From Candidatus Wolfebacteria bacterium (GTDB taxonomy: Bacteria; Patescibacteriota; Minisyncoccia; UBA6257; UBA9933), in NCBI GenBank assembly GCA_026394835.1, contig JAPLZW010000042.1:1-17133 (forward strand): a stretch of DNA of 17,133 nt, in the 5' to 3' direction. A model generated the notes under the pieces. The model was not told the DNA's origin, did not search any database, and was given only the letters and a program-made list of their open reading frames with translations. Position 1 is the stretch's first letter; every line of letters starts with the position of its first letter. Of the stretch, positions 6,105 to 11,135 are shown piece by piece. The translations under genes were made by a program, and so were the position numbers.

Positions 6105-6587
6105 ATGACGAATAAAATTTTATACGCCATTATAACTCTTTTAGTTCTTGCTGTTATCGGCGGAGGATTATTTTTCCTTCTCGGCAATAAGGGCGCGCAA
6201 AAAGAGCTTGGAGCTAATCAGCAGGCAGCATCTTCGCCGTCAACTGCGGCGCAGGCGCCGGCAGCCGACACGACCAATGTCAATAATCAAGCGATGGTTG
6301 TCTGCGGCGAGGCGGATGGTCCCACTTGTTTTCTGAACAGAATGAGCGGGTGCTTGCCCGTAACTACCAAGATGATGGGATCAGACAACAAGACAGCTAT
6401 TGAGATAACAATCTTGGGAGTAGAGAATGAAAAATGCCATTTCCAAAGAAAATTAAACGATGTCCTGAATCTTGATTGCCGTTTTCCGAAGGGAACTTTA
6501 AACTGGGATACTATTGACCAGACTTTTGGAAATGATAAGGGTTTACAAAAAGTAGTTGATGATGCCTGCAAGCCGGCGGGGTGGTAG
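6105..6587 (+). CDS. Membrane-anchored protein with six-cysteine exported domain
   Basis: The 160-aa protein has a signal-anchor (residues 5-26, hydrophobic and Gly-rich), an Ala/Gln/Ser/Thr/Pro linker to about residue 62, and a compact domain with six cysteines at 67, 75, 83, 111, 125 and 155. The even number and exported location suggest three disulfide bonds. I do not recognise the domain. It contains M-S-G-C-L-P and ends K-P-A-G-W. No lipobox or catalytic motif is visible. It is a single-gene unit: a terminator hairpin follows the stop codon within 3 nt. Confidence 0.8.
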   Translation: MTNKILYAIITLLVLAVIGGGLFFLLGNKGAQKELGANQQAASSPSTAAQAPAADTTNVNNQAMVVCGEADGPTCFLNRMSGCLPVTTKMMGSDNKTAIEITILGVENEKCHFQRKLNDVLNLDCRFPKGTLNWDTIDQTFGNDKGLQKVVDDACKPAGW

Positions 6588-6589
6588 CC

Positions 6590-6617
6590 GATCTTGAAAT
6601 CAAGATCTCTATTTTTT
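6590..6617 (+). terminator. Terminator of the six-cysteine protein gene
   Basis: The stem GATCTTGA/TCAAGATC with an AA centre (6590-6607) is followed by TCTATTTTTT. It begins 3 nt after the stop codon. Confidence 0.75.
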
Positions 6618-6639
6618 CCTTGTAATTTCAAGGTTTTTT
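6613..6639 (+). repeat. 27-bp direct repeat, copy 1 (also a terminator-like hairpin)
   Basis: The sequence contains CCTTGTAATTTCAAGG (5-bp stem, 6-nt loop) flanked by T5 and T6. It is identical over 27 bp to 7770-7796. Together the two copies bracket the dihydroorotate dehydrogenase unit. Confidence 0.85.
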
Positions 6640-6650
6640 AGCGATAGAAT

Positions 6651-6688
6651 AAGAAAAATCGCCCGTAAGGTTTTGCCTTGAACGGGCG
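6651..6688 (-). terminator. Intrinsic terminator of the dihydroorotate dehydrogenase unit
   Basis: On the minus strand the stem CGCCCGT/ACGGGCG (6688-6660), extended by AAGG/CCTT inside, is followed by ATTTTTCTT. It lies 37 nt after the stop codon at 6725. It is a classic strong hairpin plus T tract. Confidence 0.88.
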
Positions 6689-6724
6689 ACTGGTTGTTCC
6701 GAGTTTTCGGGATGATCTACGCGC

Positions 6725-7663
6725 TTAATCGTCGTTGATAGTTCGGGCGATTTTTGCGACTCTCCACGGACGAAGGGAGGCGATGGATCCGAGGAAAACC
6801 GAGGCGGCTCCGCGATCCATCACTTGCTTGGCATCGGCGAGGGAGAGGATGCCTCCTCCTGCGTTCAGCGGTTTCGCGAGGCCGACTTGATGTGCTTTTT
6901 CGAGCCATTCGAGCAGGAGTGGCAGAAGCGGTTTTCCAGAGAGTCCGCCTCCGCCGTATTTCTGAAGGGGAGATATTGGACCGAAGAGCTTTTGCCAGTT
7001 GATCCGATCGGGCAGCTGGCCGTAGGGAATAGTGTTAGAGATGCAAAGCGCGTCACACGAAGGAATACTGCTGATGTCGCGAGCTAGCTCAACCGGGATG
7101 AGCAGGTTGAATTTTGGCATCAGCGGAATTCCTAAGCGCGAAGCTATAGATAAGCCTTTACCGACTTCGTCCAGAAGAGCATCGGGGTGGAGCCCTACGT
7201 TGGGACAGGAGTAGTTAATCTGGAGTCCTACTTTTGTCCGGAAATAGGGCAGGTGTATGGCGAAGATCTTGGTGAAAGCCAGGAGTTCCTCTGCTCGCTC
7301 TTTGGCGCTTGCGGCGATAGACATAAACGAAAGGAAGAATGGTTTTTCTCTCCTTTGCCAGTTGCCGGTCCAGAAAAGATTTTTCGCTCCCGGCCCGCTG
7401 AGTCCTACGGCATTGAGCATGATACCTTGCCATAGTTTCACGATGATGCAACTTGGAGTAAGTTCTCTTGGCGAAAAGTCTTCCTTTAGAGGAAGATTAC
7501 CCTGTCGAGCGTGGAGGGTCGTTGTCTTTGCGACGAACGTAACGCCGTGAAAGTTCAGACCGAACGGATGTAAGTAGGGGTGAAACCAGTATCCTTCGCC
7601 GAAGAAACCCTGGGCGCCGCTTGCAGAGAGCACCTTTCCAAACCCTATTCCTCTTAGCTTCAT
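6725..7663 (-). CDS. pyrD: Dihydroorotate dehydrogenase-like flavoprotein
   Basis: The 312-aa TIM-barrel protein fits the class 1 dihydroorotate dehydrogenase family (FMN-dependent oxidation of dihydroorotate to orotate in pyrimidine synthesis). Residues 45-57 give A-K-T-x-T-L-H-A-R-Q-G-N, matching the family K-T-x-T-x-x-x-R-x-G-N. L-N-A-V-G-L-S-G-P-G at 83-92 matches L-N-x-x-G-x-x-x-P-G. N-Y-S-C-P-N at 150-155 holds Cys153, the class 1 catalytic base. Further matches are Lys184, S-N-T at 209-211, G-G-G-G-L-S-G at 237-243 and N-A-G-G-G-I at 267-272 (FMN phosphate). The ATG has a strong Shine-Dalgarno (AAAGGAGG), unlike most neighbours. Other FMN oxidoreductases of this fold, such as dihydropyrimidine dehydrogenase, are less likely. 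It has its own promoter and terminator and no pyrimidine-pathway neighbour here. Confidence 0.82.
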   Translation of the reverse strand: MKLRGIGFGKVLSASGAQGFFGEGYWFHPYLHPFGLNFHGVTFVAKTTTLHARQGNLPLKEDFSPRELTPSCIIVKLWQGIMLNAVGLSGPGAKNLFWTGNWQRREKPFFLSFMSIAASAKERAEELLAFTKIFAIHLPYFRTKVGLQINYSCPNVGLHPDALLDEVGKGLSIASRLGIPLMPKFNLLIPVELARDISSIPSCDALCISNTIPYGQLPDRINWQKLFGPISPLQKYGGGGLSGKPLLPLLLEWLEKAHQVGLAKPLNAGGGILSLADAKQVMDRGAASVFLGSIASLRPWRVAKIARTINDD

Positions 7664-7717
7664 GGAGTCCTCCTTTCTTTTTGGCTGGGGTTGGCTGGGA
7701 TTGTATGAGCTTTTCAG

Positions 7718-7746
7718 ATTATGGAGTCTTTGTGGGGTCGCGTCAA
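7718..7746 (-). promoter_or_regulatory. Promoter of the dihydroorotate dehydrogenase unit
   Basis: Minus strand: TTGACG (7746-7741), 17-bp spacer, CATAAT (7723-7718). The leader to the ATG is about 48 nt and carries a tandem pair of CCAGCCAA words followed by AAAGGAGG. Confidence 0.72.
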
Positions 7747-7769
7747 TTATTTATTTTTATATTAAGAGA

Positions 7770-7796
7770 TTTTTCCTTGTAATTTCAAGGTTTTTT
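7770..7796 (+). repeat. 27-bp direct repeat, copy 2, overlapping the infB promoter
   Basis: It is identical to 6613-6639. Here the hairpin CCTTG/CAAGG and T7 lie directly upstream of infB, and TTGTAA inside it forms the probable -35 of infB. Confidence 0.85.
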
Positions 7797-7805
7797 TGGT
7801 ATGCT
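7777..7805 (+). promoter_or_regulatory. Probable infB promoter
   Basis: TTGTAA (7777-7782), 17-bp spacer and TATGCT (7800-7805), the latter preceded by TGG as an extended -10. Transcription would start about 8 nt before the ATG at 7820, giving a very short leader without a Shine-Dalgarno. Confidence 0.55.
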
Positions 7806-7819
7806 ATGGAAACCGCCAA

Positions 7820-9295
7820 ATGACTAAAAACCAACAATTAATAACTTCCGCCAAGAGCGGATCCGCCTCTGGCGGAAAAAACTTGCTTCCTAGGCCGCCG
7901 ATAGTGGTTGTCATGGGGCATGTGGACCACGGCAAAACCACGCTTTTGGACTATATCCGCAAAACAACAGTGGCTTCAAAGGAGGCCGGCGGCATTACGC
8001 AATCCATTGGCGCCTACGAAATAGAGCATTCCGGCAAAAAAATTACCTTCATTGATACGCCCGGGCATGAGGCGTTTTCACGCATGCGGGAAAGAGGAGC
8101 GAATCTTGCTGACCTTGCCATTTTGATTGTCGCCGCGGATGACGGCGTTCAGCCCCAAACCAAGGAAGTCATCGGGATTATTAAAGAAACCAAAACTCCG
8201 TTCGTGGTGGCTATCAATAAAATTGACAAGAACAACGCTGACCCGGAAAGAGTGAAGGGTGAGTTGGCGAAAGAAGAAGTTTTTCTGGAGGGTTATGGCG
8301 GCAATATAAGCTGGCAGGGGATTTCCGCTAAAACCGGCGAAGGCGTGAATGAACTTTTGGATTTTATTCTTCTTGCCGCTGAGCTTGAAGGACTGACTTA
8401 TGACCCGAGCGGCGCTCCTTGCGGCGTTGTGATTGAAGCGAGGATGGAAAGCCGGCGCGGACTTGAAGTTGTGGTTATCTTGAAAAATGGAACTTTAAGG
8501 ATTGGTGATGAAATTAAAACCCAGACCGTCCGCGGCAAGGTAAAGATACTGGAAAACTTTTTACGGAAAGGAATTAAAGAAATTTTGCCTTCGGCGCCGG
8601 CTGTAATCCTGGGATTTGAATCTTTGCCGCAGGTTGGAGAGGAATTTTGCGGAAGCAAAGACGAACTCGCCGCGGCCGCGGAAAAAATCGCGGCTACGGA
8701 TGTCGGAGTGGATTCGGGCTCAACGTTGCTTAATGTGTTTCTTAAGGCGGATGTTTCCGGTTCACTTGAAGTTTTATCCCAGATTATAAAAGCCATGCCC
8801 GAGACAAAAGTTGTCCGTGAAGCCATAGGCGATATTACGGATGGCGACGTAAAAGAAGCATCTTCATTCCACTCCGCGATAATCGGTTTTAATGTCGGCC
8901 TTACGAAAACCGGGGAGGGCGTTGCCAAAGCCCAAAAAGTGGAAGTTATCACTTCAAAAATCATTTACGAATTAATAAAGAAAATAGAGGAAAAAATCCA
9001 GACATTAAGGACTCCTCCTCCGGACGGCGAGCTCACGGTTTTGGCTATTTTCAGCCAGAAAGGCAAGAAACAGCTGATCGGCGGTAAAGTCGGATACGGA
9101 ATTATGAAGAAAAATACCCGCGTGAAAGTCGGGAGAGGCGAGGAAGAGGTTGGTATGGGAAAGATTACGAATTTACAGAAAGGCAAACAAGAAGCTTTTG
9201 AAGCGAAAGAAGGCGAGGAGTGCGGAATTATGTTTGAATCCGACATTACGATTCAGGTGGGAGATAAGCTGATTTATCAGCCCAGCGAGAAGTAA
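7820..9295 (+). CDS. infB: Translation initiation factor IF-2 (short form)
   Basis: The 491-aa GTPase delivers initiator fMet-tRNA to the 30S P site. After about 27 unstructured residues comes the G domain: G1 G-H-V-D-H-G-K-T at 33-40, G2 around G-G-I-T-Q at 57-61, G3 D-T-P-G-H-E at 79-84, G4 N-K-I-D at 133-136, G5 S-A-K at 169-171. Domains II, III and the C-terminal fMet-tRNA-binding domain follow, the last with I-F-S-Q-K-G-K and the closing I-T-I-Q-V-G-D. The long N-terminal extension of E. coli IF-2 (several hundred residues) is absent. An in-frame TTG at 7796 would overlap the promoter, so I chose the ATG at 7820. It is followed by an rbfA remnant, the usual infB-rbfA order. Confidence 0.96.
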   Translation: MTKNQQLITSAKSGSASGGKNLLPRPPIVVVMGHVDHGKTTLLDYIRKTTVASKEAGGITQSIGAYEIEHSGKKITFIDTPGHEAFSRMRERGANLADLAILIVAADDGVQPQTKEVIGIIKETKTPFVVAINKIDKNNADPERVKGELAKEEVFLEGYGGNISWQGISAKTGEGVNELLDFILLAAELEGLTYDPSGAPCGVVIEARMESRRGLEVVVILKNGTLRIGDEIKTQTVRGKVKILENFLRKGIKEILPSAPAVILGFESLPQVGEEFCGSKDELAAAAEKIAATDVGVDSGSTLLNVFLKADVSGSLEVLSQIIKAMPETKVVREAIGDITDGDVKEASSFHSAIIGFNVGLTKTGEGVAKAQKVEVITSKIIYELIKKIEEKIQTLRTPPPDGELTVLAIFSQKGKKQLIGGKVGYGIMKKNTRVKVGRGEEEVGMGKITNLQKGKQEAFEAKEGEECGIMFESDITIQVGDKLIYQPSEK

Positions 9296-9326
9296 GACTT
9301 AAGATTTAAGATTTAAGAAGTAAGAG

Positions 9327-9428
9327 ATGAAACAGAGAGCGGACAGGGTTAATAGCCTGATTCAGGAAGAATTAAGCAAAATAATTTTGCGGGAAGTTGA
9401 TTTTTTGGAAATTGACCCCCACACCTAA
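9327..9428 (+). pseudogene. rbfA: rbfA, 5' fragment truncated by an inserted element
   Basis: The ATG at 9327, 31 nt after infB, opens a frame reading M-K-Q-R-A-D-R-V-N-S-L-I-Q-E-E-L-S, then I-I-L-R-E-V-D-F. This is the expected N-terminus of ribosome-binding factor A, a 30S maturation factor, in its usual place after infB. At 9415 the frame runs into the terminal repeat of a mobile element and stops at the TAA in 9426-9428, leaving 33 codons against about 110-120 in the family. Just after the element, 9533-9577 encodes V-D-H-G-P-E-N-L-A-E-V, which could be the last part of the RbfA tail; that is a guess. As it stands no functional RbfA can be made from this locus. Confidence 0.75.
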
Positions 9429-9534
9429 TAAGGAAAGAAAGTACGCATCTGGTATTTATAACATCTAGCGATACAGTTAACTGTATCGGCAGGAGGTATA
9501 TCTTTTAGAAAAATTCCTTATTAGGTGTGGGGGT
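9415..9534. mobile_element. MITE-like 120-bp element with perfect 21-bp terminal inverted repeats
   Basis: The ends 9415-9435 and 9514-9534 are exact reverse complements starting ACCCCCACACCTAATA. The interior has a perfect 20-bp palindrome (9469-9488, centre GTTAAC) and no ORF. It is inserted in rbfA. The outer 13 bases of each arm match the palindrome at 1820-1848. No transposase is encoded in the window; the palindromic structure would suit mobilisation in trans. No clear target duplication is visible. Confidence 0.82.
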
Positions 9535-9566
9535 GGACCACGGCCCGGAAAATCTGGCGGAAGTTG

Positions 9567-9957
9567 ACCCCGTTAGAAACTGAATATGTGTCCCGTTAGA
9601 AGTTTTAATCAGAGACACTCCGATAAGAGATATTGATAAAAATTATTCATGCTTATTCAATATAAAGAAAGTATTAAGCAAACTTCTAGCGGGATGTGGT
9701 ATGTCTATGTTCTGAAAAATAAACATGGGGATTGGCATATCGGGTCAACCAAGGATCTTCAAAAAAGAATTTTTAAACCATAATTCCGGGAGAAATAAAT
9801 CAACAAAATATGGTATGCCGTGGAAGATTATTTATTGTGAGGTTAGTCTTGATAGGGATGATGCCAGAGCTAGAGAAAGATATCTTAAATCAGGTATGGG
9901 CAGAAGGTATCTTAAAAACAGATTAAAATTCTTTTTTGTTAAAGTTTCTAACGGGGT
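9567..9957. mobile_element. GIY-YIG element with 15-bp terminal inverted repeats
   Basis: ACCCCGTTAGAAACT (9567-9581) is repeated in perfect inversion at 9943-9957. A second inverted pair inside (9591-9605 with 9680-9694, core CCCGTTAGAAG/CTTCTAGCGGG) gives four boxes of one motif. Boxes 3 and 4 flank a GIY-YIG nuclease reading frame. The right terminal repeat lies within the last part of that frame. The element sits 32 bp after the MITE-like element in the former rbfA locus. Confidence 0.7.
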
Positions 9958-9994
9958 TGAAAAATTACTCGGAAACGATAAAATGGGGGAATAA
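9694..9994 (+). pseudogene. GIY-YIG endonuclease, frameshifted
   Basis: The ATG at 9694 opens a typical GIY-YIG N-terminus: M-W-Y-V-Y-V-L-K-N, then H-I-G-S-T-K-D-L-Q-K-R-I-F with the family Arg. It hits TAA at about 9781. The domain continues in the +1 frame with H-N-S-G-R-N-K-S-T-K-Y-G-M-P-W-K-I-I-Y and R-E-R-Y-L-K-S-G, which carries the Glu that binds metal in this family. Removing one A from the A run after TTTTT at about 9770-9775 restores one continuous ORF of about 100 codons. So this is a recent inactivation or a sequencing indel next to homopolymers. The codon alignment does not match a standard slippery heptamer. Confidence 0.78.
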
Positions 9995-10005
9995 CGGCCT
10001 GATAG

Positions 10006-10040
10006 CTCTCCCTTCGGGAGATCCCCTGTGGGGGGACAAG
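10006..10040. repeat. Double-hairpin repeat, diverged copy
   Basis: Stem 1 is TCTCCC/GGGAGA (10008-10022) with a short TTC loop. Stem 2, TCCCC/GGGGA, follows with no gap (10023-10036), then GACAAG. It has the architecture of the copies at 10048 and 10421 but different stem 2 bases, with pairing kept. Confidence 0.6.
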
Positions 10041-10047
10041 CGTGGTA

Positions 10048-10103
10048 AGGCGAGGGTCTGTCTCCCTGCGGGAGATCTGCCGTAGGCAGACAAAACCGCT
10101 ACG
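10048..10103. repeat. Double-hairpin direct repeat, copy A
   Basis: It is 56 bp long and nearly identical to 10421-10476. Two hairpins in tandem, TCTCCC/GGGAGA and TCTGCC/GGCAGA, are enclosed by the outer pairing GTCTG/CAGAC, giving a three-way-junction-like fold. It ends right before the ATG of the GIY-YIG gene. Confidence 0.8.
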
Positions 10104-10104
10104 T

Positions 10105-10350
10105 ATGGGTTACTATGTTTATATCCTAAAAAGTTTAGTAAATGGGGATTTGTATGTTGGCAGTACGGAAAATATTGACAGGAGGGTTGAGTTACATAAT
10201 TCTGGTAAGGTAAAATCTACGAAGGGATATAAACCATGGAAATTGCTTGAATGCCAAGAGTTCGTTTCGCGAAGTGAAGCAGTTAGAAAAGAAAAGTTTT
10301 TGAAAACAGGACAACAAAAGGAAATCTTGAAACAAAAGCATAGGGCCTAG
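10105..10350 (+). CDS. GIY-YIG endonuclease ending inside tRNA-Cys
   Basis: The 81-aa single-domain nuclease has the GIY-equivalent V-Y-I-L-K-S at 5-10, Y-V-G-S-T at 17-21 and catalytic Arg26/27. H-N-S-G-K-V-K-S-T-K-G at 31-41 and R-K-E-K-F-L-K-T-G at 61-69, with the metal-binding Glu63, complete the domain. It is of the small UvrC-N/YhbQ-like type common in Patescibacteria and intact, unlike the copy at 9694. The frame is open from a GTG at 10042, but that stretch is the double-hairpin repeat, so I start at the ATG at 10105. The TAG stop (10348-10350) is nucleotides 5-7 of the tRNA-Cys gene. There is no clear Shine-Dalgarno. Its target is unknown; free-standing homing-type activity is possible. 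Confidence 0.85.
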   Translation: MGYYVYILKSLVNGDLYVGSTENIDRRVELHNSGKVKSTKGYKPWKLLECQEFVSRSEAVRKEKFLKTGQQKEILKQKHRA

Positions 10351-10416
10351 TGGTGAAGTGGTTAACACAGTGGTCTGCAAAACCACTATTCGCCGGTTCG
10401 ATTCCGGCCTAGGCCT
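10344..10416 (+). tRNA. tRNA-Cys (anticodon GCA)
   Basis: Acceptor GGCCTAG/CTAGGCC; D arm GTG...CAC with GG in the loop; anticodon stem GTGGT/ACCAC with loop CTGCAAA (anticodon GCA); T arm GCCGG/CCGGC with loop TTCGATT; discriminator T, the Cys identity base. CCA is not encoded (CAAG follows). Its first seven bases contain the stop codon of the GIY-YIG gene. Confidence 0.95.
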
Positions 10417-10420
10417 CAAG

Positions 10421-10476
10421 AGGCGAGGGTCTGTCTCCTTGCGGGAGATCTGCCGTAGGCAGACAGAACCGCTATG
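10421..10476. repeat. Double-hairpin direct repeat, copy B
   Basis: It lies 373 bp after copy A, with a few substitutions over 56 bp, and begins 5 nt after tRNA-Cys. Copies A and B therefore bracket the GIY-YIG gene plus tRNA-Cys. Confidence 0.8.
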
Positions 10477-10477
10477 T

Positions 10478-10502
10478 GAGGGTGTGAATCCCTCTCTGGC
10501 CT
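10478..10502 (+). other. tRNA 3'-half-like remnant
   Basis: A T-arm-like hairpin, GAGGG/CCCTC with a 7-nt loop TGTGAAT, is followed by seven bases (TCTGGCC) in the acceptor position and then T-C-A. The last bases GGCCTCA equal those ending tRNA-Cys. No matching 5' half exists upstream, where repeat copy B lies instead. It may be the end of a displaced tRNA-Cys-like gene, but pairing with the Cys acceptor is only partial. Confidence 0.35.
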
Positions 10503-10506
10503 CAGG

Positions 10507-10550
10507 AATGGTAGACGTAGATTTGTAATCTTGTTTTAGCGTTTACCATT
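10507..10550 (+). other. Stable hairpin just upstream of the HNH gene
   Basis: The 11-bp stem AATGGTAGACG/CGTTTACCATT (one G-U pair) encloses a second hairpin AGATT/AATCT. It lies 15 nt before the HNH start codon. Superficially it resembles a D arm plus a TGT anticodon loop, but the pairings do not make a tRNA. It may be a regulatory leader or an element end. Confidence 0.5.
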
Positions 10551-10565
10551 TGGTACGATTTAATA

Positions 10566-11063
10566 ATGAATAGAAAAAGGAGGTGGACGGAAAAACAGCT
10601 TAAGGAAGCTGTTAAGAATTCTACGAGTTATCGACAGGTGCTGATGAAAATTGGTCTAGTGGAGGCAGGAGGCAATTATGAGCAAGTTAAAAGATATATA
10701 GAAGAATACGCTCTAGATTCAAGCCATTTTAATGGTAGGGCTTGGAATAAGGGTATGCGGGGAATTGGGAAGTCGAGAATATCTTTAGAAAAAATATTGG
10801 TAGAAAATAGCAATTTTCAGAGTTTTAAGTTAAAGAAGAGATTATTTTCAGGAGGTATAAAAGAAGCGAAATGCGAAGAATGCGGTTGGGCAAAAAAGAC
10901 TAATGATGGATATTTGCCATTAGAACTTGACCATATAAACGGAAATAGACACGATAACAGATTAAAGAATCTAAGGATTTTATGTCCTAATTGTCATAGC
11001 TTGAAATCTACGCATAGAGGGAGAAATAGGAGGAGTAGCGCGCAAAAAGCCCGGGTGGCGTAA
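10566..11063 (+). CDS. HNH endonuclease ending inside tRNA-Leu
   Basis: The 165-aa protein has an N-terminal DNA-binding region (residues 7-45: W-T-E-K-Q-L-K-E-A-V-K-N-S-T-S-Y-R-Q-V-L, then G-G-N-Y) that resembles the helix-turn-helix part of phage-type HNH nucleases. A C-terminal zinc-HNH domain follows, with C103/C106 and C140/C143 as Zn ligands, D122-H123 as the catalytic Asp-His, N126 and N131. Such proteins are DNA nickases or double-strand nucleases of the homing type. The last residues (A-R-V-A) and the TAA stop (11061-11063) are encoded by the first 15 bases of tRNA-Leu. The ATG is preceded by a hairpin and lacks a Shine-Dalgarno. It is not inside an intron that I can see, as both flanking tRNAs are complete. 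Confidence 0.86.
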   Translation: MNRKRRWTEKQLKEAVKNSTSYRQVLMKIGLVEAGGNYEQVKRYIEEYALDSSHFNGRAWNKGMRGIGKSRISLEKILVENSNFQSFKLKKRLFSGGIKEAKCEECGWAKKTNDGYLPLELDHINGNRHDNRLKNLRILCPNCHSLKSTHRGRNRRSSAQKARVA

Positions 11064-11132
11064 TTGGTAGCCGCACAACACTTAAAATGTTGTGGGAGCA
11101 ATCCCGTGCCGGTTCGAGTCCGGCCCCGGGCA
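11049..11132 (+). tRNA. tRNA-Leu (anticodon TAA)
   Basis: The 84-nt class II tRNA has acceptor GCCCGGG/CCCGGGC, a D loop with TTGGTAG, and anticodon stem CAACA/TGTTG with loop CTTAAAA (anticodon TAA, codon UUA). It has a long variable arm (GGGAGCAATCCC region), T arm CCGG/CCGG with loop TTCGAGT, and discriminator A. CCA is not encoded (CAC follows). The 5' 15 bases overlap the end of the HNH gene. Confidence 0.96.
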
Positions 11133-11135
11133 CAC

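Noticed and set aside
6287..6631. Antisense ORF opposite the six-cysteine protein, and other long opposite-frame ORFs (for example 8398-8964 minus, 15331-16014 plus)
   Set aside because: They mirror well-supported genes, show no family motif and lack start signals; they follow from the codon bias of the real gene.
9694..9994. Programmed ribosomal frameshift in the first GIY-YIG gene (TTTAAAC is present)
   Set aside because: The heptamer is not in the X-XXY-YYZ register of the upstream frame, the needed shift is +1 and not -1, and a one-base indel next to homopolymers explains it more simply.
10042..10104. GTG start for the second GIY-YIG gene
   Set aside because: The extra 21 codons are the double-hairpin repeat, also present downstream at 10421 without a gene; homology begins at the ATG at 10105.
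10500..10560. A tRNA-Thr-like gene (loop TTTGTAA, D-loop-like CAGGAATGGTAGA)
   Set aside because: D, acceptor and T stems do not form; the bases instead pair as a long 11-bp hairpin with an inner stem.
10350..11132. Group I intron with homing nuclease splitting a tRNA
   Set aside because: Both flanking tRNAs are complete and contiguous, and I see no P/Q/R/S core; the nuclease ORFs lie beside the tRNAs and overlap their 5' ends.
11064..11135. Longer start for the His-rich protein
   Set aside because: These codons are the tRNA-Leu gene itself.
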